Below, piece by piece: positions 41,589 through 52,774 of a stretch of 64,000 nucleotides of DNA (the first letter of the stretch is position 1; every line of letters starts with the position of its first letter). Made by a program: the position numbers and the translations under genes. The stretch lies in contig CANXME010002008.1 in assembly GCA_948144175.1 (NCBI GenBank), positions 248,001 to 312,000 on the forward strand. The letters are read 5' to 3'. The stretch comes from Closterium sp. NIES-65 (lineage: Eukaryota > Streptophyta > Zygnematophyceae > Desmidiales > Closteriaceae). Below the pieces are notes generated by a model. The model was given only the letters and a program-made list of their open reading frames with translations, was not told the DNA's origin and made no database searches.

Positions 41589-43603
41589 GTCGCAAGAGAA
41601 AGGGCCCACGGGTCCAGCTATCACCTGGAGTTCATTCTGCGAGACCGCCCAATACAGCACGTGGGATGCGTAGTGCTCAGGGCTTCGGGCGCGCTTCGAG
41701 CCGATCGCGGCTTCTATTTCGGCGCGTCAGAGATTGCGCACTTGGCGGCAGCTCGGGTCGGTTCAAAATTACACGAGCGGTTTTCTCGCACTTTGCGAGC
41801 AGGTCGGCTACATGCACAAAGCGGAGCGGGTGGACCGTTACGTTGGAGGGTTGAAGCCGGATATCTCGCACGAAATCATGCTGCGCGGACTCTCAAACTT
41901 CAACGAGATTCTCGCGCTCGCCGAGAAAATCGACATTCTACGCCGACCGAGACCGGGGTTCTACTACGGACATCGTCCTCGGGGACCGATCGAGCACGCC
42001 ACTGTAAACGCTGTTGCAATGAATGCAGCTGCCACACCGTTTAAGGGGCGCTTCTTTGCTTGCAACAGGCCGGGCCATCGCAAGAGTGAATGCTCAGAGG
42101 AGCTAAGGCGTCGCGAAGCAGAGCAGGGGAGGGAGTCTCAGAGGCAAGGAAACGCCAGCAGTCAGTAGAATTTGGGCCAACTACTGACGAGACTGCCTGC
42201 TCGCCCAACCGCACCGACCCTCACCGAGTCACTGTACCGATTCACGCCATCGATCGGGCTCGGATGAATAAGGAGGGTACAATGACGGATTGCCCAGTAC
42301 TGATCCACGGGAAAATACAGGGAGCAGCAGTGAAGATTTTTATTGACGGAGGAGCAAGCCACTGTTTAGTTAATACCGCAACTGCGCGAAAATTACAACT
42401 GATACTTAGTCGCTGCTTACCTGAGATCGACGCACGCTTAGTTGACGGCACGCCGCTGGCCATACGGGAGAAGGTGGAGAGAGTAAAAGTTCGCTGCGGG
42501 GGAAACTTCGGGTTTACACAGGAAATGCTCGAGACGACATTGGATGGGCATGATGTTTTACTGGGACGTGATTGGCTACAACGGTACAACCCACAAATCG
42601 ATTGGACGACGGGTAGCTGCACTATGCGAAGTAGCGGTAACTGGGTCATGCTACCTCGCTAGCAGTCGCCCGAGTCTTCAACGGTCCACGTCAACGCCAT
42701 CACGATGAAACGGGTTGTCGCCGCTGGAGCTGACGTGTACGCAGTAGATATAGCATTAGTAGGAGAAGCGGAGCAGCCGAGCGATTTTCAGAAACTGTTG
42801 GCAGCAGTACTGCCCGAACTACAGGAACTGTTGAAACGGTACACGGGGATTTTTCCAGACGACTTACCGGAAGGGCTGCCACCTCAGCGGGCGCATGATC
42901 ATAGGATCGAGTTAGAACCGGGGGCACAGCCAACTGTACAGCGCCAGTTCAGAGTGACACAGCTCGAGCTCGACGAACTGAGGAAGCAGTTAGATTATTT
43001 GTTAGAGAAGCAGTTTATTCGACCAAGTTCGTCACCGTTCGCCGCACCGATACTGTTCACATCGGAAAAAGACGGAGGGTTTTGCATGTGCATCGATTAC
43101 CGAGCGCTCAACAGGGTAACAGTCAAGTCGCGGTACCCCATTCCCCGCGTCGACGAACTGATCAACCAACTGCGAACAGCACGGGTGTTTTCGAAAATAG
43201 ACTTACGGGGGGGGTTACCATCAGATTCGGGTCGAACCATCGGACTGCGCCAAGACAGCATTTAGGACTAGGTATGGGTCGTTTGAGTACACGGTGATGC
43301 CTTTCGAGCTGACCAACGCGCCCGCAACATTTCAGATGACCATGAACAAGGCGTTTAGGCCACTCTTAGATAAATGCGTGATAGTCTACCTCGACGACAT
43401 CCTTGTCTACAGTCGCGACAAGCAGCAACATTTAGCGGATCTCGAAGCAGTATTTAAAGTTTTAGAGGAACATCGGTTACTAACCAAAGGCTCTAAGTGT
43501 GAGTTTTTTCGGGACAGACTAGAATTCTTGGGACACGTTATTTCGGAGGCTGGTGTTGAAATCGACCCAAAGAAGCTGGATACGGTAAAAGCGTGGCGTC
43601 CCC
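41589..43603 (+). pseudogene. Gypsy-2 gag end, protease and first part of RT
   Basis: Continues Gag after Copia B and includes a CCHC-like knuckle (CNRPGHRKSEC). The aspartic protease follows (VKIFIDGGASHCLVN), then RT blocks: [53 protein letters not shown] and VYLDDILVYS. The RT is cut by element C. Broken copy. Confidence 0.88.
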
Positions 43604-43733
43604 TGACAAAAGTTAGAAGAAGAAAGAGGAATGAACTAGCAGAAATGGGGATACAAATAGCAAACCCTAGAAGGGTTGTACTCGCTATAGAGCACCCCAC
43701 TACAGGCTAGAACATAAGAATAATATTCTGACA
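43604..43733 (-). repeat. 3' LTR of element C
   Basis: 130 bp, identical to 45110-45239. It is only moderately similar to the Copia A, B, D and E LTRs but shares their central CCCCACTA-AGGCTA block. Confidence 0.93.
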
Positions 43734-44469
43734 CACCCCCATAGCCAAAGTGGGGTGTAATCAGCAGAGCAGGCAAAGTAGTACAAGCTCAAGGTGGATC
43801 ACAATGTCACCACACATTCTGAGCACAAGTTCAAGAAGAGATAGTTTAGAGTTCACAATTATGAGCAGAGCTAGTGGTAGTCACAACGGGCAAGTGAGGA
43901 GGAGGAGAGAGAGTGAGGGGAGAGGAGATAGGAGGCGACGGCTGAAGCTGCAGGCACACGGGCAACAGGAGGCACACTGGCACAGCGGCTACCGGACAGC
44001 GCCCGGACTACAGGAGTAACAGGCCCCGCGGCTCAAATAGCGGCGGACGGGCAACGGACCCACGGGCGGCTGGCACAGCTGGCTACGACTGGGCTACCGG
44101 GACAGCGCCCCGGACTACAGGTGCTGCGAACGACAAACTGACAACCTCCACTCAACCTCCCGCACACAGTCCCACCCCCCTGATGCACACCCACTGCTAC
44201 ACCGCTAGCTGCACTCCCACGCACCCCCCTTAAACCCTAAACCCGAGTCTCCCACACAACCACCCCCCTCAGCGACAGCTGCAGCAGTGGGAGACGAAGG
44301 AGGAGGAGGAGCAAAGGGAGGAAGGCACACCGAGCACCCCCATACCCGCCACCCCACACCGCAAGCGGCCCCCTCAGGTCGCCTCGACGGACGACGGGAA
44401 ATGGCAGGGGAAGGGGGGGGCGGGGGGGGGGGGGGAGGCGGTGTGGTGAAAGGGGCCCACCACGGGCCT

Positions 44470-44890
44470 GGTTGGAGGGCGGGGCCGCGACAAGGGGCGG
44501 GGCCGCGACGAGGGGCGGGGCCGCGACGAGGGGCGGGGCCGCGACGAGGGGCGGGGCCGCGACGGTCAGGCAGGGCCGCTTCGAGGGGCGGGGCCGCGAC
44601 ACAGGGCGAGGCCGCGACGTAGGGCGGGGCCGCGACGGTCGGGGCGGGGCCGCGACGTAGGGCAGGGCCGCTTCGAGGGGCGGGGCCGCGACACAGGGCG
44701 GGGCCGCGACGTAGGGCAGGGCCGCGACGGTCGGGCAGGGCCGCGACGTAGGGCGGGGCCGTGACGGTCGGGGCGGGGCCGCGACGTAGGGCGGGGCCGC
44801 GACTGTAGGGCGGGGCCGCGACGGTCGGGGCGGGGCCGCGACGTAGGGGCGGGGCCGCGACGCAGGGCGGGGCCGCGACGGTAGGGCAGA
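44470..44890 (-). repeat. GC-rich minisatellite leader of element C
   Basis: Tandem units of the type GGGGCGGGGCCGCGACG, with GTAGGGC or GTCGGGC variants. This is the same class of leader as in Copia A, B, D and E, although the unit differs in detail. Confidence 0.88.
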
Positions 44891-44891
44891 C

Positions 44892-45032
44892 GCCCGCCGC
44901 GCGCCTCGGGGCGCACAGCGGGCAAAGAACCGCCGCGCGCCCCGGGGCGCACGGCGGGCAGAAAACCGCCGTGCGCCTCGGGGCGCACGGCGGGAAGGAA
45001 AACCGCCGCGCGCCTCGGGGCGCACGGCGGGA
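44892..45032 (-). repeat. Four tandem long hairpins in the leader of element C
   Basis: Four copies, spaced about 36-38 bp, of an inverted repeat. The third copy is perfect: a 12-bp stem CCGCCGTGCGCC, loop TCGG, then the complementary arm. The others have one or two mismatches. The array sits between the minisatellite and the primer site, where retroelement RNAs commonly hold dimerisation or packaging structures. Confidence 0.85.
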
Positions 45033-45109
45033 AGGAAAGGTAGCAGCGAAAGCGAGGTGGAAACCCACCCACAGGATCGATCCAAGGGGATCGACCTGCT
45101 CTGATAGCA

Positions 45110-45239
45110 TGACAAAAGTTAGAAGAAGAAAGAGGAATGAACTAGCAGAAATGGGGATACAAATAGCAAACCCTAGAAGGGTTGTACTCGCTATAGAGCA
45201 CCCCACTACAGGCTAGAACATAAGAATAATATTCTGACA
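45110..45239 (-). repeat. 5' LTR of element C
   Basis: 130 bp, identical to 43604-43733. The primer site (minus strand TGCTATCAGAGCAGG, 45095-45109) abuts it. Confidence 0.93.
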
Positions 45240-45244
45240 TCCCC

Positions 45245-45546
45245 CGACGAACATCACGGAACTGCAGAGTATTTTAGGGCTCGTTAATTATGTTCGTCGG
45301 TTCGTCCCCGACATGGCACAGTTGACTGCCCCGCTGACGGATTTACTGCTAAAAGGGGTCGTTTTTATGTGGGGGGAGAAAGAGCATGCTGCCTTCTCTG
45401 CCCTGAAAAATGTTATCTGTTCATCGCCCGTCCTGCGCATCGCCGACCCACACCGCCCCTTCGAGGTTGTTACAGACGCAAGCGACATCGCCATTGGAGC
45501 CGTACTGCTACAGGAATTCGGCAACGACCTACACCCCATCGCATAC
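45245..45546 (+). pseudogene. Gypsy-2 RT thumb and RNase H start
   Basis: Reads LGLVNYVRRFVPDMAQLTAP, then FEVVTDASDIAIGAVLLQ, which is the start of the Ty3-type RNase H with its first catalytic Asp. It is bounded by element C on the left and Copia D on the right. Broken copy. Confidence 0.88.
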
Positions 45547-45677
45547 TGTCAAACATTATATATGTTATGCTTGTGTAGGCTACAGTGGGTTAGCCTATAG
45601 GGGGTACACAATTCTAGGGTTCCTACTTGTACTCATTTCACTGCTAGTTCATTCATTCCTGTTCACTTCTTTTCACA
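45547..45677 (+). repeat. 5' LTR of Copia D
   Basis: 131 bp, TGTCAAAC...TTTCACA, identical to 52639-52769. CATAC precedes it. Confidence 0.95.
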
Positions 45678-45694
45678 TGGTATAGAGCGGGTCC
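45678..45694 (+). promoter_or_regulatory. Primer binding site of Copia D
   Basis: TGGTATAGAGCGGGTCC directly follows the LTR. It resembles the initiator-Met tRNA complement (TGGTATCAGAGCCAGG) with a small internal difference, and the equivalent site in element A is nearly the same. Confidence 0.7.
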
Positions 45695-45779
45695 TTCCTT
45701 AGGACCGTTTTTTTTTTTTAGGGCCCACCGAAGCGCGCCCCGAGGCGCGCCCTTTTTTTTAGCGACCCCTCGGGTCGCC

Positions 45780-46480
45780 ATTTCCCTCGCGGCCCCGCTG
45801 TCCCTCAGACGCGGCCCCGCCACCCCTCCTGATCGCGGCCCCGCCGCCTGCTTGACGCGGCCCCGCCGCCTCCACTGACGCGGCCCCGCCGCCGGCTCTG
45901 ACGCGGCCCTGCCGGCCCGCCGCTGCACCCTACGGCCCGCAGCTGCACCCTACGGCCCGCCGCCTCACCTGACGGCCCCGCCGCTGCACCTGCCGGCCCG
46001 CCGCTGCACCTGCCGGCCCGCCGCTGCACCCAGCGGCCCGCCGCTTCACCTGACGGCCCCGCCGCTGCACCTGCCGGCCCGCCGCTGCACCCTACGGCCC
46101 GCCGCTGCACCCTACGGCCCGCCGCCTCACCTGGTCGGCCCGTCGCTGCACCCTACGGCCCCGCCGCTGCACCTGCCGGCCCGCCGCTGCACCGGTCGAC
46201 CCGCCGCTGCACCTGACGGCCCCGCCCCTGCATCTCCCGGCCGAGCCGCCCCAGCAGCAGAGCCGCCCCAGCAGCCGAACCGCCCGGGAGCCGAGCCGCC
46301 CAACGCCGAGCCGCCCGGGAGCCGAGCCGCCCTGCACCCGAGCCGCCCTGCCGCCGAGCCGCCCGGGAGCCGAGCCACCCTGCGCCCGAGCCGCCCAGCC
46401 GCCGAGCCGCCCGGGAGCCGAGCCGCTGTGCACCCGAGCCGCCCGGTCGCTGAGCCGCCTTTCTGCAGAGCTGCACGACC
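45780..46480 (+). repeat. GC-rich minisatellite leader of Copia D
   Basis: Units such as GCCCGCCGCTGCACC and GAGCCGCCCGGGAGCC fill the leader up to just before gag. A GCGCGCC-CCGA-GGCGCGC hairpin lies upstream near 45733-45750. No coding is supported. Confidence 0.85.
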
Positions 46481-46534
46481 TGCCCTGCCTGGTGAGCACA
46501 GTCCCACTGACACTGCGAGCTCTTTCCCTACTGC

Positions 46535-49500
46535 TTGCACTGCGTCGCTGTCGTCGCCATGGCTACCCCTAGTGTCCTAGCTTTTGACGCTGAGGGTCGC
46601 GCCATTGATTTTGAGGTCTGGTTAGACGACCTGCAGCTGTTCTTACAGTGCGACAGGGCTGACGGCCTTTCTCTCTTTGACCTCACCTCTGGCGCCTCTC
46701 CTGCTCCTGCTGCTGATGCTGATCCCACTGTCCGCTCTCAGTGGGCCACCCGCGATGCTGCTGCACGTCTTGCTGTGCGTCGCCACCTCCCTACCTCTGA
46801 GCGTGCGCACTTTAGTCAGTACAAGAGTGCTTAGACCTTGTACGACGCTGTAGTTGCGCGCTACTCCTCCCCTGCCACTGCTGCACTGAGCCGTCTCATG
46901 CTTCCCTACCTCTTTCCTGACCTCTCTGCCTTTCCCACTGTTGCTGACCTCATTACGCACCTCCGCACTAGTGACACTCGCTACCGCGCCGCCCTTCCTG
47001 CTGAGTTCTGCGCTAAGAACCCACCCCCCATGTACATCGCTCTCTACTACGTAGTCGCGCGCCTCCCTGACTCCCTTCGCGTCGTCAGGGACCACTTTCT
47101 CGCAGTCTGTCCCACCACCCTCACCGTCGACCTCCTCGAGAAGGCCCTCCTCGCAGCGGAGAAGAGCATAGTCGCTGTAGGTGCTTCTCGTGGTGACCCT
47201 CGCACCCCCATCTTTGAGGGGTGCTCTCCTTCCCCCTTGCTGCCCTCTGTTGCCTCTGCTGCTGCTGCCGACCTGCTTGGTCTTGAGTCGGTCGGCGCGG
47301 CGTCTACCCCTAGTGGGAGACGTCGCTCCAGCAAGGGCAAGGGGGGCAAGGGCGCGGGTGGAGCTGGAGGGGGCGGTGGCGGTGGCGGCGGTGGCGGCGG
47401 AGGGAGTGGGGGTGGCGGCGGGACTAGTGGCGGGGGTGGTGGTGGTGGTGGCAGCAGCGGCGGAGACGGTGGTGGTGGTGCCAGCGGTGGTGGTGGAGGC
47501 AGCGGCGGAGGTGGAGGCGGCGGAGGTGGAGGCGGTGGAGGCGGCAGCGGAGGAGGCGGTGGTGGTGGAGGAGGTGGAGCTGGTCGAGGTGGTACCCAGC
47601 AGCGTAGCGGCGGTGGTGGTGGCCAGCGCTCGCAGCGGCAGCAGCAGCAGCGCTCGCGGGACATCCCTCCGCCTCAGCAGCTTCGTGAGTGGTACGCTGG
47701 GCGTCAGAGGGGTGGGGGTACTGGTCCCTGCACCTACGTTCTTCGTTCCGGCGACCGCGCGGGTGAGCAGTGTGGGGGTGCCCACGCCACCCAGCGCTGC
47801 TTTGGCCGCCTGACGGACGCTTGGCGTCAGCAGTTCCCTGGGGCTAGTGAGATCCCTCGCTGGGATGAGCTTCTAAGGGCTGGTGTAGCGATCTTTGATC
47901 TTGATTTTGATGCTATCCTTGCTGCTATGTATGCTGTGGATTATAGTGAGGAGAATGAGGGTTACCGGTGTTTCCAGTCCGACCCGGGCATTGGTACTGC
48001 TGCGCTAGGTGCTTGTGAGGCTGCTGCTCTAGGTGCCAGTGCGTCTGTGCTCTCAGGTACTGGTGAGACTGCGCTCTCAGGTACTGCGTCGTCCTCGTCC
48101 TCCCTCACTTTCACACTTGACTCCGGGGCTTCTCGCTCCTTCTTTCGAGACCGCACTACCCTTACGCCGCTCGGCCGGCCGGTTGCGGTCTCCCTTGCTG
48201 ACCCCTCTGGGGGTCCTGTCCTGTCTCACTTCTCCACTGTCCTCCCGTGTCCGGCTGCCCCTTCGGGCACCCTGTCTGGTCTGTACCTTCCCTCGTTCTC
48301 TACGAACTTGGTGAGTGGAGCGGACCTGCAGGATGTGGGGGTTCACCAGTTCACTCCTGCGAGTCAGCGGGTGACCCACTGCACGGAGGCACGCACAGGC
48401 CGACACCTGGCCACGTTCTCGCGTCGGCCGGGGTCGAGTCTCTACACCCTGACCGTTGAGTCTCCTCCTGTCCCTGCGTCTGGTCAGGTGGCTGCGTCGG
48501 GTCAGGTGCTTGCTGCTGCGTCCCCGTCAGGTCCTGAGTCTGCCCCCTGTTCTTGTCGCCTCCTGTCTCACGAGACTCTCCTGTGGCACCACCGTCTTGG
48601 CCACCCCTCCTTGCCCCGTCTTCGGAGCATGGCTTCCCGTGTCCTTGTCTCTGGTCTTCCCCAGTCTCTCCCTCCTCTCCCCTCCGGGCCAGGACCTTCC
48701 TGTGTCCCCTGTGTCGAGGGTCGCCTCCGGGCTACTCCTCACTCCTCCCACTTCCCCCCGACAGAGGCTCCCCTGCAGACGCTTCACATGGATGTGTGGG
48801 GCCCAGCCCCCGTCCGTGGGCAGGGTCACGAGCGCTACTTCCTGTTGGTGGTTGACGACTACTCGCGTTACACCACAGTCCTCCCCTTGCGCAGCAAGGG
48901 TGCGGTCACTGAGGTGCTGATTGACTGGATCCGCGAGGCTCGTCTCCAGCTCAGGAAGAGCTTCGGCTCGGACTTTCCTGTTCTGCGTCTGCACTCGGAC
49001 AGAGGCGGCGAGTTCTCTTCTCGCCTTCTGCGGGACTACTGTCGTGCACGGGGGATTCGCCAGACCTTCACGCTTCCGGACTCACCACAGCAAAATGGGA
49101 TTGCTGAGCGCCGCATTGGCATGGTCATGGATGTCGCTCGTACGTCCATGATGCATGCGGCTGCCCCCCATTTTCTGTGGCCGTTTGCGGTGAGGTACGC
49201 GGCGCATCAGCTCAACCTTCACCCCCGGGTCTCTCGGCCTGCGATGTCCCCAGCCTTACTGTGGACGGGGAAGGTTGGCGATGCGTCTGTGTTCCGTGTC
49301 TGGGGATCTCGGGCGTTTGTCCGCGACTTGTCTGCGGACAAGCTGTCCCCTCGTGCTGCTCCCTGTGTCTTCCTTGGCTTCCCCACTGACGCCCCAAGGT
49401 GGCAGTTTTACCACCCCTCCTCTCGTCGTGTTCTGTCCTCCCAGGACGTCACGTTCGACGAGTCAGTCCCCTTCTACCGTCTCTTCCCCTACCGCACTCC

Positions 49501-52432
49501 TTCCCTCCCCCCTCCCCCGGACTTCCTTGTGCCGGTTCCCCCCCCGGTAGACCCCCTCCCCCCTCAGGTTCCTGCCCCCTCAGGTGTGTCCCAGGTAGAC
49601 GCCGTTGACCCGGTCGAGGTTACTGGTGACTCTGGTGCTGCTGCGGGTGCTGAGCCTGGGGGTGCTGACTCTGGGGGTGCTGTGCGCGGGGGTGTTGTGC
49701 CTGGGGGTGCTACTACTGGGGGTGCTGGGCCTGGGGGTGCTACTGCGGAGGGTGCGGAGCCTTGGGGTGCTGAGTCGGGGGGTGCTGTGCCTGGAGGTGC
49801 TGGGTCTGGGGGTGCTGGGTCGGGAGCTGCTGAGCCTGGGGGTGCTGCGTCTGGAGCTGCTGAGCCTGGGGTTTCTCCTGCTGCTGCGTCTCGCCGGGAG
49901 CCCCTCTCTCCACAGGAGCTGCGTGAGTGGTTCGCTCGCCGCTGGAGGCGTGCTGCTGAGTCTGGAGGTGCTGCTGGAGCTGGAGCTGGAGCTTCTTCGA
50001 CCGTCGAGGGTGCGGGTGCTGCCGGTCCCGGAGCTGCTGGACCTGCGGGTCCTCCTGGAGCTGGAGCTGCTGAGGGCGTTGGTGCTGAGCCTACTGCTGT
50101 TGGTCCTGCCGCTGGAGGTGTGGGTGGCGCTGGTGCTGTCGCTGAGGGTGCTGGTGCTGTCCCTGCTGAGTCTGGCGCTGCCGCGCGGCCTCGGCTGTAC
50201 TTCGTTCCGCTCCTGCAGCAGGTTCTTGGTCTTTCTCCTCCAGTAGAGGGTCCACCGCCTGTCCAGTCGCAGTCCCTGCTGGAGCCTTCCTCTCCACTGC
50301 CTGCTCCCTCTCCTTACACTGGTCCTACTGGAGGTCTTGCTGAGCGTCGTGAGCCTGCGTCTCGTCCCGCGTCGCCTGTTCGTGCTGCTCGCGCTAGTGG
50401 TCGCAGTTCGCGTCAGCGTCCTCCTCCTGTCCCTGGCACGCACCGGATGTCTTTGCGTCCGTCCACTGCTCCTCTGCGCGCCCCTTTGCCTTCTCCTCCT
50501 GAGTCCTCTCTTCCTGCGCTTGCCGACCCTGAGTCGGACTCTCTTCATGCTGCCAGTCCTACTGTCACGCGTCTGCTTGCTACTGTCGTCACTGACCCCT
50601 CTTTTGAGTCCACTGCTGCGTCTGCTCTAGTCGCTGAGCTCGTCGACTTTGCTGCTCGCTGTCGTCTCGACTACGCTGCTAGTCTTGTTGCTGAGTCTGC
50701 GTCTGTCTGTCCTCCGTCCGTCGGGGGTGAGTGTGCTCTTGGCACGGACGTCCTAGAGGACAGGCAGGAGGAGTTACAGTGTCAAGTGGCTGCTTCACCT
50801 CATCTCGCGTCTGTACTGCTTGCCCCTGAGGGAGACCCGGATGCACTAGACATCCCGACTCCGCGTTCTTACGCGGAGGCCGTAGAGGGTCCCTACTCCT
50901 CTCAGTGGCAGGCAGCTATGGATGCAGAGATGGCTTCCTGGAAGTCCACAGGCACCTACGTTGACGCGGTTCCCCCTCCTGGGGCGAACATCGTCAGTGG
51001 CATGTGGATCTTCAGGGTGAAGCGGCCGCCGGGCTCTCCACCTGTCTTCAAGGCACGGTACGTTGCTCGTGGCTTCAGTCAGCGGCAGGGAGTTGACTAC
51101 TTTCAGACCTTCTCTCCCACCCCAAAGATGACTACTCTTTGGGTGCTGCTGCACATAGCCGCTCAGCGCGACTACGAGCTTCACTCTCTCGACTTCAGCA
51201 CTGCGTTCTTGCAGGGTAGCCTGCACGAGGAGATCTGGCTTCGCCGTCCACCTGGCTTCACTGGGACTTTCCCTCCTGGCACCCAGTGGAGCCTTCGACG
51301 GCCAGTCTACGGTCTCCGCCAGGCACCGCGTGAGTGGCACGACACACTGAGGACTACGCTTGCGGCTCTTGGGTTTGCTCCTTCTTCTGCTGACCCGTCG
51401 CTGTTTCTTCGCACCGACACTTCCCTGCCGCCGTTCTACATCCTCGTGTACGTCGACGACTTGGTCTTTGCCACAGCGGACACTGGTGGACTCGCCTACG
51501 TGAAGTCCGAGCTGCTGAAGAGACACACGTGCACAGACCTGGGTGAACTGCGCAGCTACCTTGGCTTGCAGATCACTCGGGACAGAGCACGCCGCACCAT
51601 TACCTTGACTCAGTCCCACATGGTGCAGCAGGTCCTTCAGCGCTTCGGCTTCACGTACTCCTCGCCTCAGGCCACTCCTCTGCCTACTCGCCACTCACTC
51701 TCAGCTCTGCCTTCGGATGAGTCCGTAGAGTCGAGTGGTCCGTATGCAGAGCTTGTTGGCTGCCTCATGTACCTGATGACCTGCACACGACCTGACCTTG
51801 CATACCCTCTGAGCATTCTTGCACGCTATGTTGCTCCTGGGAGACACAGACCGGAGCACATGGCTGCAGCGAAGAGGGTATTGCGCTACCTGTGCAGTAC
51901 GTCGGGCATGGGGCTAGTGCTTGGAGGGCGGAGTCCAGTGGTCCTTACCGGCCACGCGGACGCTTCTTGGGCTGACGACCAGGCTACGCAGCGGTCGTCA
52001 CAGGGTTACACCTTCAGCCTTGGTTCCGGCTCTGTCTCGTGGCGGTCTACTCGCTCGTCTTCGGTTCTCGGCTCCAGTTGTGAGGCTGAGATCTACGCCG
52101 GGGCCATGGCTGCACAGGAGCTTCGCTGGCTCACCTACCTGCTGACTGACCTTGGAGAGCCGCCTCGTTCTCCTCCAGTGCTGTACGTAGACAACAAGGC
52201 CATGCTGGCCTTGTGTCGAGAGCAGCGCTTGGAGCACAGAACGAAGCACATTGCTCTCCGCTACTTCCTTGCTCGTGAGCTGCAGCAGCGTGGTCAGTTG
52301 CGACTTGCGTACGTGGCCTCTGAGGCCAACACTGCTGATGTGTTCACCAAGGCACTCGCGCCTTGTGACCATCAGCGCTTTTGCACCCAGCTGGGTCTTG
52401 TGCCTGTCTTGTCTCACTTGCTCTCCTCTTGA
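46535..52432 (+). pseudogene. Copia D Gag-Pol polyprotein region
   Basis: This is the most nearly whole Copia coding region here, with about one break. Parts: Gag (about 46560-47850) with a retro-Gag core, a Gly tract (47360-47590) and an extended knuckle (C-x13-C-x3-H-x4-C near 47730-47800); protease DSGAS (about 48117); GAG-pre-integrase HHRLGHPS (about 48588); integrase with MDVWGP, VVDDYSRY and HSDRGGEF (48790-49200); a Gly/Ala repeat linker (about 49620-50200); RT from about 50950 with FSTAFLQG and YVDD (51447-51460); and RNase H to the end (DASWADD, SCEAEIYAGAM, YVDNKAM). The integrase-before-RT order defines Copia. Confidence 0.94.
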
Positions 52433-52638
52433 CTTCACTTGTACTGTGACATATATATATACCTGCTCTTGCTTGTCTAGTTTTATATATATGTCTGTAC
52501 TCCTGCATGTGAACTGGCCTCTGGCCCTGCTCTTGTGCTCGGACTGTGTGGTGACTTTGTGATCCACCCTGAGCTTGCTTTGCTTTGCTTGACTGGTCTT
52601 GTGACCCCTTGTTCTCCCCCACTTTGCCTATGGGGGTG
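52433..52638 (+). other. 3' untranslated region of Copia D
   Basis: It contains two TATATATA tracts and a conserved segment (GATCCACCCTGAGCTTGC), ending in the polypurine tract. Practically the same sequence occurs in elements A, B, E and F, and parts of it in C. Confidence 0.8.
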
Positions 52639-52769
52639 TGTCAAACATTATATATGTTATGCTTGTGTAGGCTACAGTGGGTTAGCCTATAGGGGGTACA
52701 CAATTCTAGGGTTCCTACTTGTACTCATTTCACTGCTAGTTCATTCATTCCTGTTCACTTCTTTTCACA
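52639..52769 (+). repeat. 3' LTR of Copia D
   Basis: 131 bp, identical to 45547-45677. CATAC follows and the Gypsy-2 RNase H reading resumes. Confidence 0.95.
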
Positions 52770-52774
52770 CATAC

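Larger units (their letters stand above)
43604..45239 (-). mobile_element. Non-autonomous LTR element C (TRIM/LARD-like), 1.6 kb
   Basis: Identical 130-bp LTRs (43604-43733 and 45110-45239, TG...CA) are flanked by the target duplication TCCCC (43599-43603 and 45240-45244). There is no coding region. The end next to the left LTR (polypurine tract CCCCCATAGCCAAAGTGGGG, then the CTCAAGGTGGATCACAATGTC segment) parallels the 3' untranslated region of the Copia elements. The right end has a Copia-type primer site and GC-rich leader. It therefore looks like a deletion derivative mobilised by a related Copia, and the insertion is recent. Confidence 0.9.
45547..52769 (+). mobile_element. Copia/Ty1 element D, 7.2 kb
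   Basis: It is inserted in the RNase H part of Gypsy-2 in the same orientation. Identical 131-bp LTRs (45547-45677 and 52639-52769) are flanked by CATAC (45542-45546 and 52770-52774). The primer site starts at 45678 (TGGTATAGAGCGGG), and the polypurine tract TATGGGGGTG lies at 52629-52638. The insertion is recent. The coding region is nearly whole, with about one break. Its interior is almost the same as element A while its LTRs differ strongly. Confidence 0.95.
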
